Positions 37,801 to 46,700 of a stretch of DNA of 64,000 nucleotides are shown here, one piece after another. Each line of letters starts with the position of its first letter. The first letter of the stretch is position 1. Both the position numbers and the translations under genes were made by a program. The stretch lies in assembly GCA_049515655.1 (NCBI GenBank), contig JBEKTW010000001.1:386509-450508 (forward strand), in the 5' to 3' direction. The notes under the pieces were generated by a model that was not told the DNA's origin, did not search any database, and was given only the letters and a program-made list of their open reading frames with translations. Source of the stretch: JBEKTW01 sp049515655. GTDB taxonomy: Bacteria > Bacteroidota > Ignavibacteria > UBA10030 > SZUA-254.

Positions 37801-38711
37801 ACCAGTACAAGTTTCTCACAAATACGTTGTCATCTCTGACCGTCGATTATTCCGCAGGGGGAGCCCAAACCGTTGACGCTCTAAACTACAGTAATTTGAC
37901 AATTAGCGGCACCAGAACAACTAACTCGGTTACGCTCGCTCCGAGCGGGACGGTCGGAATTGCCGGAGTATTCAACATGACCGCAACGTTCACGTCGGGC
38001 GGTTATATCACCACGGGCAGCACCGTCAACTTCAACGGCAGCGGCGCGCAAACTATTCCGGCATTCAACTACTACAATCTGACGACGAGTGGTGCGCGCA
38101 CGACGTTCAGCATAACTCTTGCACCGGCTGGAACGATTGGTATTGCGGGGGCCTTCAATCCGACGGCGACATTCACTTCGGGTGGATATGTCATTACGGG
38201 AAGCACGATCGATTTCAATGGCGCAGCCCAGAACGTACCGGCGTTCAACGGAGCTACGGGGTATAACAATCTAAATCTCAGCGGTGCTGCCGGCACGAAG
38301 ACCGCCGCGGGGAATATTGTTGTCTCCGGGAACTTCGATAATGGTGGAGGCTCAAACAACGCGGTGACGTTCAGTGTCGGAACAAACACGTTGACAATAA
38401 CGGGCACAAAAGACAACACAAACGCCTTGATTCAGTTCGCGGGCGCTGCGAATGCCATCGTGTTCAACACGGGCACCGTCGAATACAACGGGACGGTGGC
38501 GCAAACGGTTACGCCGGGGACGTACAACAACATCATCTTTTCGAACACGGGTGCCAAGAATGTTAATGCCTCGACGACCGCCAACGGATATGTAGCGATC
38601 GCCACCGGCACGCCTGTCACAGTCGCTGTCGGGGTAACAGTGCAGGTCAATGGAACGCTGACGCACGGCGGTGCTATAACGAATAATGGAATTATCAATG
38701 TTGGCCCATGA
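34839..38711 (+). CDS. large exported beta-strand-repeat surface protein with fibronectin type III domain
   Basis: A 1290-residue protein from a TTG start without a clear Shine-Dalgarno. After a basic stretch, a hydrophobic signal (EVAAGFLLWMALTTEAAAQ) ends near residue 54. Residues about 60-290 form a beta-rich region of unknown fold, 300-385 a fibronectin type III domain (APTGLNFTGVSKSGMTLNW), and 390 to the end an array of short Thr/Gly/Asn-rich strands (for example TNGTVNGGIVQVG). It ends ITNNGIINVGP with no T9SS tail or membrane anchor. The ending resembles the next two genes and the N-terminus of the fourth. Probably extracellular; function unknown. Confidence 0.75.
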   Translation: MKRVFSIASHLFTKQLERGCGSGNCLARRWLPVVAEVAAGFLLWMALTTEAAAQSCANYAPVTRTTGITYNSIFGSSPSYFTWRNTASNQNDDNRSYQAPIGFDFYYLGVRYTQFSANLNGTVDFSASASDGNNGGTGPYGPNYNHLFSTAGNTNLALAPLYADLWTADSEAVPIATCLAYMVTGSAPNRVLTVEWLNFDEWDVPINSPAYSINMQVKIYESTGVIRFVYGTMTTGTVHGSYPLSYTCGINGTISGAPTAATLLTQQTANTTNFNSTPQDALNALPASNSMLTFTPPAPSAAPTGLNFTGVSKSGMTLNWTDNANNEDGYVIYNSTDNINFTFVSQVAAGSTSAPVAGLLSNTMYYWKVYAVTEGALSSPLPGSKATLPGTTFTSIHNTGWGTASTWDKSAVPGPGDTVIIANGTTVSVDGLDSCKFLTVGQGTSGQLTIGNSGVARTLTIGADLTVNAGATMTIGATAATHTMTIGANVVNNGTLNLAPAANRVCDVTFNKNGNQTISGTGATTNFDKITLNMGTSVANVLEVASTNFSVTPTNFLTLTNGMFKLSTAATITPFTGAVTIPLSAGLWVNNAGATVSMTGGTITLYGTLHATAGKVNIGTASDQNLTSYGGTEIIDGGTVDIAGRCDNAGTTVLTYFTMSSGTLVIDTVGSTTAGIAPFNITEVGSTFNMSGGTIIIRRPGNANLGYVNTGGTNGTVNGGIVQVGDASTPATQTMQINSSITVPNLVVSNGIAVTAQLVTNPLTVYGGVTTNSGTFNSNALNISLGGNWANNGGSFLPTTATVTFTGNSSAINGTAAAQTFNNIVVNKTTGQTESVGGSTTSLTVNGTFTETAGNFTAPATMTVGGTATLSSGTFTAGTSLSVAGDWINNGGTLSAGGGTTVTLNGTVAEAIGGSTPTIFNNLTLANTSASVSGNTNFNVAGTMTVNASALFTPGAAVVINNAAAAGTITGSGTVQVTRTVATADYLNQYKFLTNTLSSLTVDYSAGGAQTVDALNYSNLTISGTRTTNSVTLAPSGTVGIAGVFNMTATFTSGGYITTGSTVNFNGSGAQTIPAFNYYNLTTSGARTTFSITLAPAGTIGIAGAFNPTATFTSGGYVITGSTIDFNGAAQNVPAFNGATGYNNLNLSGAAGTKTAAGNIVVSGNFDNGGGSNNAVTFSVGTNTLTITGTKDNTNALIQFAGAANAIVFNTGTVEYNGTVAQTVTPGTYNNIIFSNTGAKNVNASTTANGYVAIATGTPVTVAVGVTVQVNGTLTHGGAITNNGIINVGP

Positions 38712-38870
38712 AACGAGTATTGAAATAAGCAATAATTACAAACAACTAATAAGGAGTAATCAACCATGACAGGTTCAGGCAAGAATTGGCAGAATGGAAA
38801 ACAAAGTGCCATTAAGACGAAAACACAATTACTAACTATTACATCATCCACAAAACAAAGGAGCGTCACA

Positions 38871-40472
38871 ATGCATAAATCACTGATTTTTTCACTCGTC
38901 GCCTTGCTTCTTATTGCAAGTGCAGCCTTCGGTCAGCACCTCATTATCAGAAATGGGTCGAGCTTCACCGGAACAGGCACGTACAATATCCACGGCAACA
39001 TTTATGACACACTTGCTGCCGCAAACTCTATCCTCATTCCCGGGACCGTGAATATCAACGGTGCCGCTGCTGAAACGGTAGGCATCGCGGGTAATGGCCC
39101 CATCAACTTCCAGAAGCTGCAAATCGGCGGAAGCGGAGTGAAAACGACTGTCGTTAATGATACGGTGGCAAATCTGCTTGATGTGACGGCAAACGGACCT
39201 AGCTTCGACATCAAGGCAAACAAGCTAACGCTTCAGGATACGGTACGCAACAGCGGTGCCGGCGCCAGCCCGTATAATTTTTCCAATGTAAACAGTGAGG
39301 TCGTTTATGCGAAGGCCTCCGGTAACCAGCACATTTTCGGAGCAACGTACGGCAAACTGACTCCCAACGGCGCATCGACGTTTGACCTTCTTGGACCGGT
39401 TGTGGCCGGCGGTGTGGTTGGCCATACGGGCGGCGCTTTGACGGTGAATCAGAACTTCTCGGCCAATGCAGGATACACGTTTAATTCCATTGCCGATATC
39501 AGCGTTGGCGATTCACTGAAGCTTTCGGCCACGGGCGGTTCCATCGCGACGGTTACAGACGGCCACGGAGCAATCGTGAACGGAAGCGGAGCCTTGACGG
39601 TCACAAATCTTTCCAATCTCCACGGGACGATCACGGCCGCGGCGAACGGAGGGTCGATGACCTTCACGAACGCCGCCGTCAACAACGGCATCATCCTTGG
39701 CGGCACCGGTCTGGTAAACTTCCAGAATACGCTGACGACGAATGATTCGTTGCTCGCCGGCACTGGCAACATGCAGTTCGGAGGAGTTGTGACGAACAGC
39801 GGCGGAATAGCAGCTAACACAAACGACAGTCTCTTCTTCAACGCGAATATCGGCAACACCGGACGCATCGAGTTGTTCGGATCGGGCTATGCATCGATGA
39901 CGGGTAGCTTCACCTCCGTCGGAACGGTCAATCTGGCCACGACGTCAACGTGGAACTACAATGGCGCAAGCCAGTCAATTGCCGGCGCTGCGTCGGGCGT
40001 AACGTATGGCAATCTTCTCACGACCGGCAGCGGAACGAAGACGGCCCTGGGTAACGTGACCGCCACGGGCAACTTTGACAACGGCGGACCGGGCAATCTC
40101 GCCATTACGACGGACATGAGCACGTTTTCGCTGAGTATCACAGGAACGAAGGAGAACACGAACAGTACCATGCTCTTCGGCGGAACCAATAACGGCCTGC
40201 TCTTCACCACCGGTACGGTCAACTACAATGCGGCATCCGGCATGCAGCAGGTCGCAGGCGATCCCGCTCTCAACTACAACTTGCTGATTTTCAGCGGCGG
40301 CGGGACAAAACAGATCGCAGCGGGTATCCGCGTCGGTACGGCATCGAACCTTACGATCAATCCGGGCGTCATCGCCGACGTCAATGCGGCTACCTCCCAG
40401 TTGATCGTCCTCGGCAACCTGATCAACGGCGGTACGCTTAACAACGCCGGTACCGTAACGGTCGGTCCGTAA
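38871..40472 (+). CDS. exported beta-strand-repeat protein, paralogue 1
   Basis: 533 residues from the ATG at 38871, which has AAGGAG 7 bp upstream and starts a clean signal peptide (KSLIFSLVALLLIASAAFGQ). The mature part is Asn/Thr/Gly-rich with repeating strand motifs and ends LINGGTLNNAGTVTVGP. It is strongly similar to the gene at 40912 along its whole length. There is no sorting tail. An in-frame ATG at 38766, also with AAGGAG in front, would add 35 polar residues before the signal peptide. Function unknown; probably part of a cell-surface or matrix assembly with its neighbours. Confidence 0.75.
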   Translation: MHKSLIFSLVALLLIASAAFGQHLIIRNGSSFTGTGTYNIHGNIYDTLAAANSILIPGTVNINGAAAETVGIAGNGPINFQKLQIGGSGVKTTVVNDTVANLLDVTANGPSFDIKANKLTLQDTVRNSGAGASPYNFSNVNSEVVYAKASGNQHIFGATYGKLTPNGASTFDLLGPVVAGGVVGHTGGALTVNQNFSANAGYTFNSIADISVGDSLKLSATGGSIATVTDGHGAIVNGSGALTVTNLSNLHGTITAAANGGSMTFTNAAVNNGIILGGTGLVNFQNTLTTNDSLLAGTGNMQFGGVVTNSGGIAANTNDSLFFNANIGNTGRIELFGSGYASMTGSFTSVGTVNLATTSTWNYNGASQSIAGAASGVTYGNLLTTGSGTKTALGNVTATGNFDNGGPGNLAITTDMSTFSLSITGTKENTNSTMLFGGTNNGLLFTTGTVNYNAASGMQQVAGDPALNYNLLIFSGGGTKQIAAGIRVGTASNLTINPGVIADVNAATSQLIVLGNLINGGTLNNAGTVTVGP

Positions 40473-40911
40473 TACCAGACCAATGAGCAATGAACAATGA
40501 GTAATGACCAATGACTAAGAACAAAGAACAAACAACTAACAACTAATTAACCAGTTAACTAATTAACCATATAACCAAAAATAAGGAGACTGACATGAAA
40601 AAGACTCATGCACGACCACCGTAAGAAACACGGAGTCTTCCGCCGAACCCGATGTGAGCAGTCGGATAAGGCGGCAAATAATAAACGGTTAACCGTTGAT
40701 AGCGAACAGCTAATAGCTAAAGGCCAATAGCTAACAGAATAATCACAATGGTCATCAATCGGTTAACCACAACTGACAGCAAAACAAAAGGAGCAATACG
40801 ATGAAGTGCATAGAATCACACACGCGAGGCGGAATGAGTTCTGCCTTGGATAGCAGTATTCAAAACACAATAAACCATTATTCACAAACAATCAATACAA
40901 GGAGCACTACC
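40473..40911. other. 439 bp low-complexity linker between paralogues
   Basis: The stretch is dominated by short direct repeats of AATGA/AACAA/TTAACC type around 40480-40580 and again at 40690-40790. It contains an isolated 9-codon frame with a strong ribosome-binding site (40595-40624) and a second strong site before ATG 40801. No gene longer than this is present. Confidence 0.5.
40595..40624 (+). other. 9-codon ORF with strong ribosome-binding site
   Basis: ATAAGGAGACTGAC precedes ATG, and the frame reads MKKTHARPP then TAA. The site is as good as those of the real paralogues, so this may be a leader peptide or the surviving start of a deleted paralogue. Confidence 0.4.
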
Positions 40912-42507
40912 ATGTTTAAATCAATCATTCTCTCGCTCGTTGCCATGTTTGTCGTGGCTGGACTGACCTTTGCCCAGGACCTGGTCGTCCAAGGCACTGC
41001 CAGTTTTACTGGAACCGGTAAGTACACGGTCAAAGGCAACATAACGAACGCTGGTGTTTCCAGCGCAAAGAAGATCACCGGCAACGTCCAACTTGCCAAG
41101 AACGGTGCACAGTCAGTCGGTAACAGTGGACAGGGACCGATCAATTTCGACACGTTGGTAGTTGTCGGGTCAGGTACAAAGACGACGGCAGTTAACGATT
41201 CTGTTCAGGGATTGCTGGACGTTGCGAATGCTTCAGGAACGTTCGACATTGGTGCAAATACTCTGGAGTTGCAGGATGCGATAACAAACACCGGGGCAGC
41301 AGCTTCGCCGTATGCGTTCTCGACATCTGGAAGCGAGGTTCGATACTCAAAAGTGAGCGGCAACCAGAGCATCTTCGGGACAACGTATGACAAGGTGACC
41401 GCAAACGGTGTCTCTACGTTCGATCTGCAGGGCAATGTGACTGCGAACAACACTGTCAGTCACACTGGCGGCAGCATGAGCATTACTAACAACTTCAACG
41501 CAAACGGAGCCTATTCATTCGCTACCATTTCCGACATTACGACGGCAAAAGCGTTGACCCTCTCAGCGACCGGCGGTTCGATTGCCACCCTCACTGATGC
41601 TCATGGCAACATTGTCAACGGCAGCGGAACGTTAACAGTGACAACACTCACGAACAACCATGGAATAGTCACGGCTGCCGCCAATAATGGTCCGATGTCT
41701 TTCGTTAATCCAGCAACCAATAGCGGTGTTATCCTCGGCGGCAACGGATTGGTGGAATTCAAAGACAAGTTGACGACCAACGATTCACTCCTAGCCGGCC
41801 TGAAAATGCAGTTTGACAGTCTCGTCACGAACTCCGGCGGTATTGCAGCTAACGCAACCGATACCCTGAACTTCAAGTACAACATTGCCAACACCGGCCG
41901 CATAGAGTTGGTCGGCTCCGGCTATGCGTATATGATGGGCAGTTTCTCCTCTGTCGGAACCGTAAATCTTGCAACAGCATCAACGTGGAATTATGACGGT
42001 GCCAGTCAGTCGATTGCCGGTGCTGCCTCTGGTGTCACCTATGGCAACCTGTTGACGACAGGCAGCGGGACCAAGACGGCGTTGGGCAACGTTACATTGA
42101 CGGGCAACTTTGACAACGGCGGACCGGGCGACCTTGCTATCACAACGGACATGAGCACGTACACCCTGAGCATCGGCGGAACGCGCGACAATACCAACGG
42201 CACGATGTTGTTCGGCGGTACAAACAATGGACTGCTATTTACGACCGGAACAGTTAACTATGACGCATCATCAGGTACCCAGCTCGTTGCGGGCGACGCG
42301 ACGAACAACTACAACTTGCTGATATTCAGCAACGGTGGAACGAAGCAAATTGCAGCCGGTGTGCGCGTCGGTACTGCGTCCAACCTGACGATCAGTTCGA
42401 GCGTCATTGCTGATGTGAATGCAGCAACATCACAATTGATCGTTCTTGGCAACTTGATCAACGGCGGCACGCTCAACAACGCCGGTACTGTCCAGGTTGG
42501 TAACTAA
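40912..42507 (+). CDS. exported beta-strand-repeat protein, paralogue 2
   Basis: 531 residues from the ATG at 40912 (AAGGAG 7 bp upstream), with signal peptide KSIILSLVAMFVVAGLTFAQ. The sequence is colinear with the protein from 38871: YGNLLTTGSGTKTALGNVT and LLFTTGTVNY occur in both, and it ends LINGGTLNNAGTVQVGN. Synonymous positions differ widely while the protein is kept, so the duplication is old and both copies appear selected. An upstream in-frame ATG (40801) also has a ribosome-binding site. No membrane anchor or T9SS tail is present. Confidence 0.75.
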   Translation: MFKSIILSLVAMFVVAGLTFAQDLVVQGTASFTGTGKYTVKGNITNAGVSSAKKITGNVQLAKNGAQSVGNSGQGPINFDTLVVVGSGTKTTAVNDSVQGLLDVANASGTFDIGANTLELQDAITNTGAAASPYAFSTSGSEVRYSKVSGNQSIFGTTYDKVTANGVSTFDLQGNVTANNTVSHTGGSMSITNNFNANGAYSFATISDITTAKALTLSATGGSIATLTDAHGNIVNGSGTLTVTTLTNNHGIVTAAANNGPMSFVNPATNSGVILGGNGLVEFKDKLTTNDSLLAGLKMQFDSLVTNSGGIAANATDTLNFKYNIANTGRIELVGSGYAYMMGSFSSVGTVNLATASTWNYDGASQSIAGAASGVTYGNLLTTGSGTKTALGNVTLTGNFDNGGPGDLAITTDMSTYTLSIGGTRDNTNGTMLFGGTNNGLLFTTGTVNYDASSGTQLVAGDATNNYNLLIFSNGGTKQIAAGVRVGTASNLTISSSVIADVNAATSQLIVLGNLINGGTLNNAGTVQVGN

Positions 42508-43725
42508 GACTCGGTCGAGCTCAATGCTTGAAGAGTGTTATGTAACACTATGACGAACATAATGGTATGATGAGGACGGAGTAGTCGACCCTTTCCCGGC
42601 ATTCCCGCAATGGTGCGGGATGATACCGGCAGGGCAGATGATCCGTCCGAAAGGTAGTCGATAAATAACGCGTGCAGTCTGTATCCGTCGAGTGCGGATA
42701 CCGGGCGAGCACGATAGCTGATAATCACTTTTGCCGGGTTAACGTTATGGCAAAGAGCACATGGGCAGACCAGGAAGACACGGGCAGTTTGTCAACCGAC
42801 CGCGTCCTCTCTCGGTCATTCTGGAACACGCAGAACGGCTATGGATGATGTCTCATGAACACACGAGCACGCCATATCGCTCTGAAGGAGTTCTTTGTAT
42901 GCTCTCGGCTAGATGTTGTCGGGTCATCCGCTCTGAACGAGTGGATGAGCTCCTCACTCCCGGGCAAATGGGATCATCGAATGACTCGTATTCACGCGGT
43001 TCAAAACGTAGAAATGAAGTGAAGAGAGAAAGAATAACTACTGGAAGACCGTTCCACGCCGCAAGGGACGGACCGTTGAGAGAATCGGTCGGGTCTCGGT
43101 GTCGGCACGTGGATCGTGGCTTCGAGATAACACGGTCAAAAGAATGGCGCAAACTGGTGGCAAGACCTCCACCAATGATTGTTCGGTGGAGAAATCCGGC
43201 ATTCAGACGGGTCCTGTCTCAAAATGCGTCGCTATTGGGGCTGATCCCGTATGACCTTTGCCAGGATTGGACCGTGCTCGGATGACAAAGATGAAGTAAA
43301 GGATGAAAAATGAATAATGGAATATCAGCCAGTATGGTGATCGACCAACAGGATACGCTCCTATCCTTATGGCCCGGTCGCCAGCGTGCCCAACTTCGGC
43401 GGGCAAGTCTGAATCTAGACGTTGTCCAGAAGGATGGCAGGCTGAATTACTACGGACAGAAATGCATCGGCACCATCGCAGTTGTGTGCTCAACAACTGC
43501 GGTGGCCGCGGAGAGGAACGTGCTTGCTCCTTTCCCGCACTGCGCGGGTTCACCTCTTCGCCGCGGATGCGCTCCGCCGCGTTCGATGTGGAAATATTGG
43601 TGGTACCATGGTAAGGAAACAGAAATGACGTATGGCAAGATCACAGGTGATGAGAAAAATGTTGAATGGTCGTGCGACCTCATCACCATTGTTCAATATA
43701 AGAGTCACACACTGACGGTATCATT
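42508..43725. other. 1.2 kb gene-poor stretch
   Basis: Open frames here (for example 42761-43285 plus, 43310-43729 plus) are rich in Arg/Cys/Ser, lack ribosome-binding sites and show no family pattern. Two hairpins are visible: AGTGTTA/TAACACT (42534-42549) soon after the paralogue stop, and a roughly 9 bp stem with an ATGG loop around 42600-42623. The region may be a decayed surface-protein gene or an intergenic repeat. Confidence 0.5.
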
Positions 43726-46700
43726 ATGAATACCTTGAAAGAACGAATGGCCTGTGTCCGTGCGGGGGTAGGGTCGGAGAGTCACTCCGGCTCTGCCGCC
43801 GCGCGCGCTCACGGAAGGCCGGTCGACTCGGGGCGCCCGTGGCGGTATGCCGCGATGGCGATACTCGGCATGCTCTTCTTTCTGCTTGAGTCTGCCATGG
43901 CGCAGGATTTGATCAACACCGGTGCGATCAACAACACCGGCAACATACGGGTCAAGAATCGTGCGACCGGACTGCCCGACAGCGTCGGCGGCAAGTTCGA
44001 TTACTTTGGCAGCGACCAGGTTCTTTGGGCAAAGCAGTACAACTATCTTACGCTGACAGGTTCGGGGACAAAGTCGACCGTACCCGGCAATGTCACTGTC
44101 AACGCGGACGTGACCATTTCAAGCAGTGTGACTCTTAAAGTCGATTCAACTTCTATAATGATTTTGGAAGGGAATTTATCTGAACAAGGATACCTTAGCG
44201 GAAGTATTCAAAAGACGGTCGACCTTTCGGGGGTGACAACCTCATCGAATTTCGGAGCTATCGGTTCTTCAATCTCCTGGCTGACGACACCTCCGGGATT
44301 GACGACGGCAACCCGAACGTCCGGCGTTGTTTCGCAAGGGAATGGAAATCAATCCATTAAACGATTTTATGATATCGTGTCTGCCAGGAACAGCGGACTC
44401 GATGCAACATTGGTTTTTGGATACAACAACATTGAACTCAGCGGTCAGAACGCGGCAAAACTGGTTCTGTGGAAATCCGTCGACGGCGGATTGAACTGGA
44501 GGCCCCAGGGTGGAATCGTTGATACTAGCGCAAAGACCCTCACAAAGTCCGGTATCACCTCCTTCGGCCGATGGACGGCCTCCGATTCCTTGCATCCGCT
44601 CGGACCACTCAAGAATTTTGCTGCAAAGATGTTCGCCGCATCGGTTGTGCGTGACACGGCGGTTGTGCTCTCTTCTGTGCGGCCATTCGTTGTCACTGTC
44701 ACGGATCAGAACAACAATCCGGTGGAAGGGGAGACGGTGGTTTTCGTGATCGATTCTTTACCGAATGGCGCTACCGGTCAGACCCTCAGCGCCGCGAGCG
44801 CGGTCACCGATATCGCCGGCCACGCCTCAACGGTCCTGACGCTCGGAAACAGGATAGGGACGTATTTCGTGAGCGCCACCGCAGACACCATCAGGCCCGT
44901 CCGGTTTACTGCGATAGCAAAGCCGGGCGCTCCGTCTGTGCTTGCGCTCGCTTCGGGTGACAACCAGAACGGTGTGGTAGGCTCCGTAGTGACCAATCCA
45001 TTTGTGGTCACTGTGACGGATTCGTCGGGGAATCCCGTCAAGAATGTGAACGTTCAATTCACTCTCACGAACTCTCCGGCCGGCGCGACGGGTCAAAGCT
45101 TGAGTATGTCGGCCGCCACGACGGATTCTCTCGGACACGCGTCGACGTTGCTGACGTTTGGAAACAAGCCCGGGACGTACAACGTGCAGGCCTCCTCTAT
45201 CGGTTTGAAGAACAGTCCGTATACTTTCGCAGTGAAGGCGGCTCCGGGCGCCGCATCTGTCCTCGCGCTGGCATCCGGTGACGCTCAAACGGGTATGGTT
45301 GCGACAACTCTCACGGCTCCGTTTGTGGTGTCCGTCTCTGACTCGTTCGGGAACGCCGTTAAGGGAGCGAGCGTGCAGTTCTCGATCGTCTCCGCACCCG
45401 TTGGATCGGTGGGCGATAGCTTGATCGTGTCGGCAGCGCACACTGATTCGCTTGGCCACGCGTCGACCCTCCTCGTGCTGGGCACCAAGGCTGGCGCGTA
45501 CACTATCCGGGCAACATCGTCCGGATTGAAGAACAGTCCGGTGACCTTCAGCGCGAGAGCGACTTCCGGATTGGCGAACATGCTGCTGCAAACGTCCGGT
45601 CAAAACCAAAGCGCCAATGCTGGCCATACTCTCGCGAATCCGTTCGTCGTCAGCGTGAGTGATTCATTTGGAAATCCGGTGAAAGGAATATCGGTACAGT
45701 TCGCGATCGCGGGTGTGCCAGTCGGTGCCATCGGCGAGAGTTTAAGCGTTTCGACGATGCTCACCGATTCTCTTGGATATGCATCCACCATCCTGACGCT
45801 CGGGAACAAAGTTGGACCGTATGCCGTCCAGGCAACGTCCAGTGGCTTGCGGAACAGTCCGTTGACGTTCATGGCGAACGCGAACTCCGCTGCCGCTACC
45901 ATGATTGCGCTGACGTCGGGAGACAATCAACGCGGAACGGTCGGCACGTCGCTAGCGAGTTCGTTCGTCGTCACAGTGAGCGACTCGTTCGGGAATCCGG
46001 TGAAGGGCGCCAATGTCCGGTTCGCGTTCGCGGGCGTTCCTGCCGCCGCGACAGGAGAGAGCCTGAGCGTTACGACGGCTGCGACAGACTCGCTCGGTCA
46101 TGCGTCGAGTGTCCTGAAACTCGGGAACAAAATTGGTACGTACACTGTGCAGGCGGCGTCGAGCGGGTTGGCCAATAGCCCGATAACCTTCATGGTCCAC
46201 GCCACTTCAGGGAACGCGGCATTCCTCGTACAGATGTCGGGTGACCATCAAACGGGCGCTGTAACGACCTCGCTTGTGAACTCATTTGTTGTGACCGTGA
46301 CGGATTCTTTCGCGAATCCTGTGGCAGGGCGGACCGTGAGCTTCACCATCGCAGGCGCTCCCTTAGGTGCGACGCGACAAAGCCTGACGGTAACGAGTGC
46401 GGTGACGGATACGGCGGGCCAGGCATCGACAAAATTGCAGTTAGGAACCAGGGCCGGTGTTTACACTGTTGAAGCGGTCTCGAACGGTCTCTCGCCAAGC
46501 CCGGTGACGTTCACAGCCAGGGCCACTGCCGGCGCGGCTGTTGTCTTCGCAATGAACTCCGGCGATGGCCAAAGTGCCGCAGTGGGGTCGAGCTTGCACA
46601 CTCCATTCACAGTGACGGTTACTGACTCCTTTGGCAATGCGGTGCGCGGGGTTGCAGTCACCTTCGCCGTAACCAATAGACCTCCAGGAGCCACTGGAGA

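Noticed and set aside
35945..40511. Several long minus-strand frames opposite the surface genes (for example 36138-36710, 37133-37747)
   Set aside because: They are shadows of low-complexity Thr/Gly/Asn-rich genes; hydrophobic Val/Pro-rich composition is the mirror of those codons.
42761..43285. 174-codon plus-strand frame
   Set aside because: Composition is Arg/Ser/Cys-rich with no ribosome-binding site, signal or family pattern; treated as non-coding.
43310..43729. 139-codon plus-strand frame before the giant surface gene
   Set aside because: No recognisable protein features and it overlaps the start of a certain gene in another frame.
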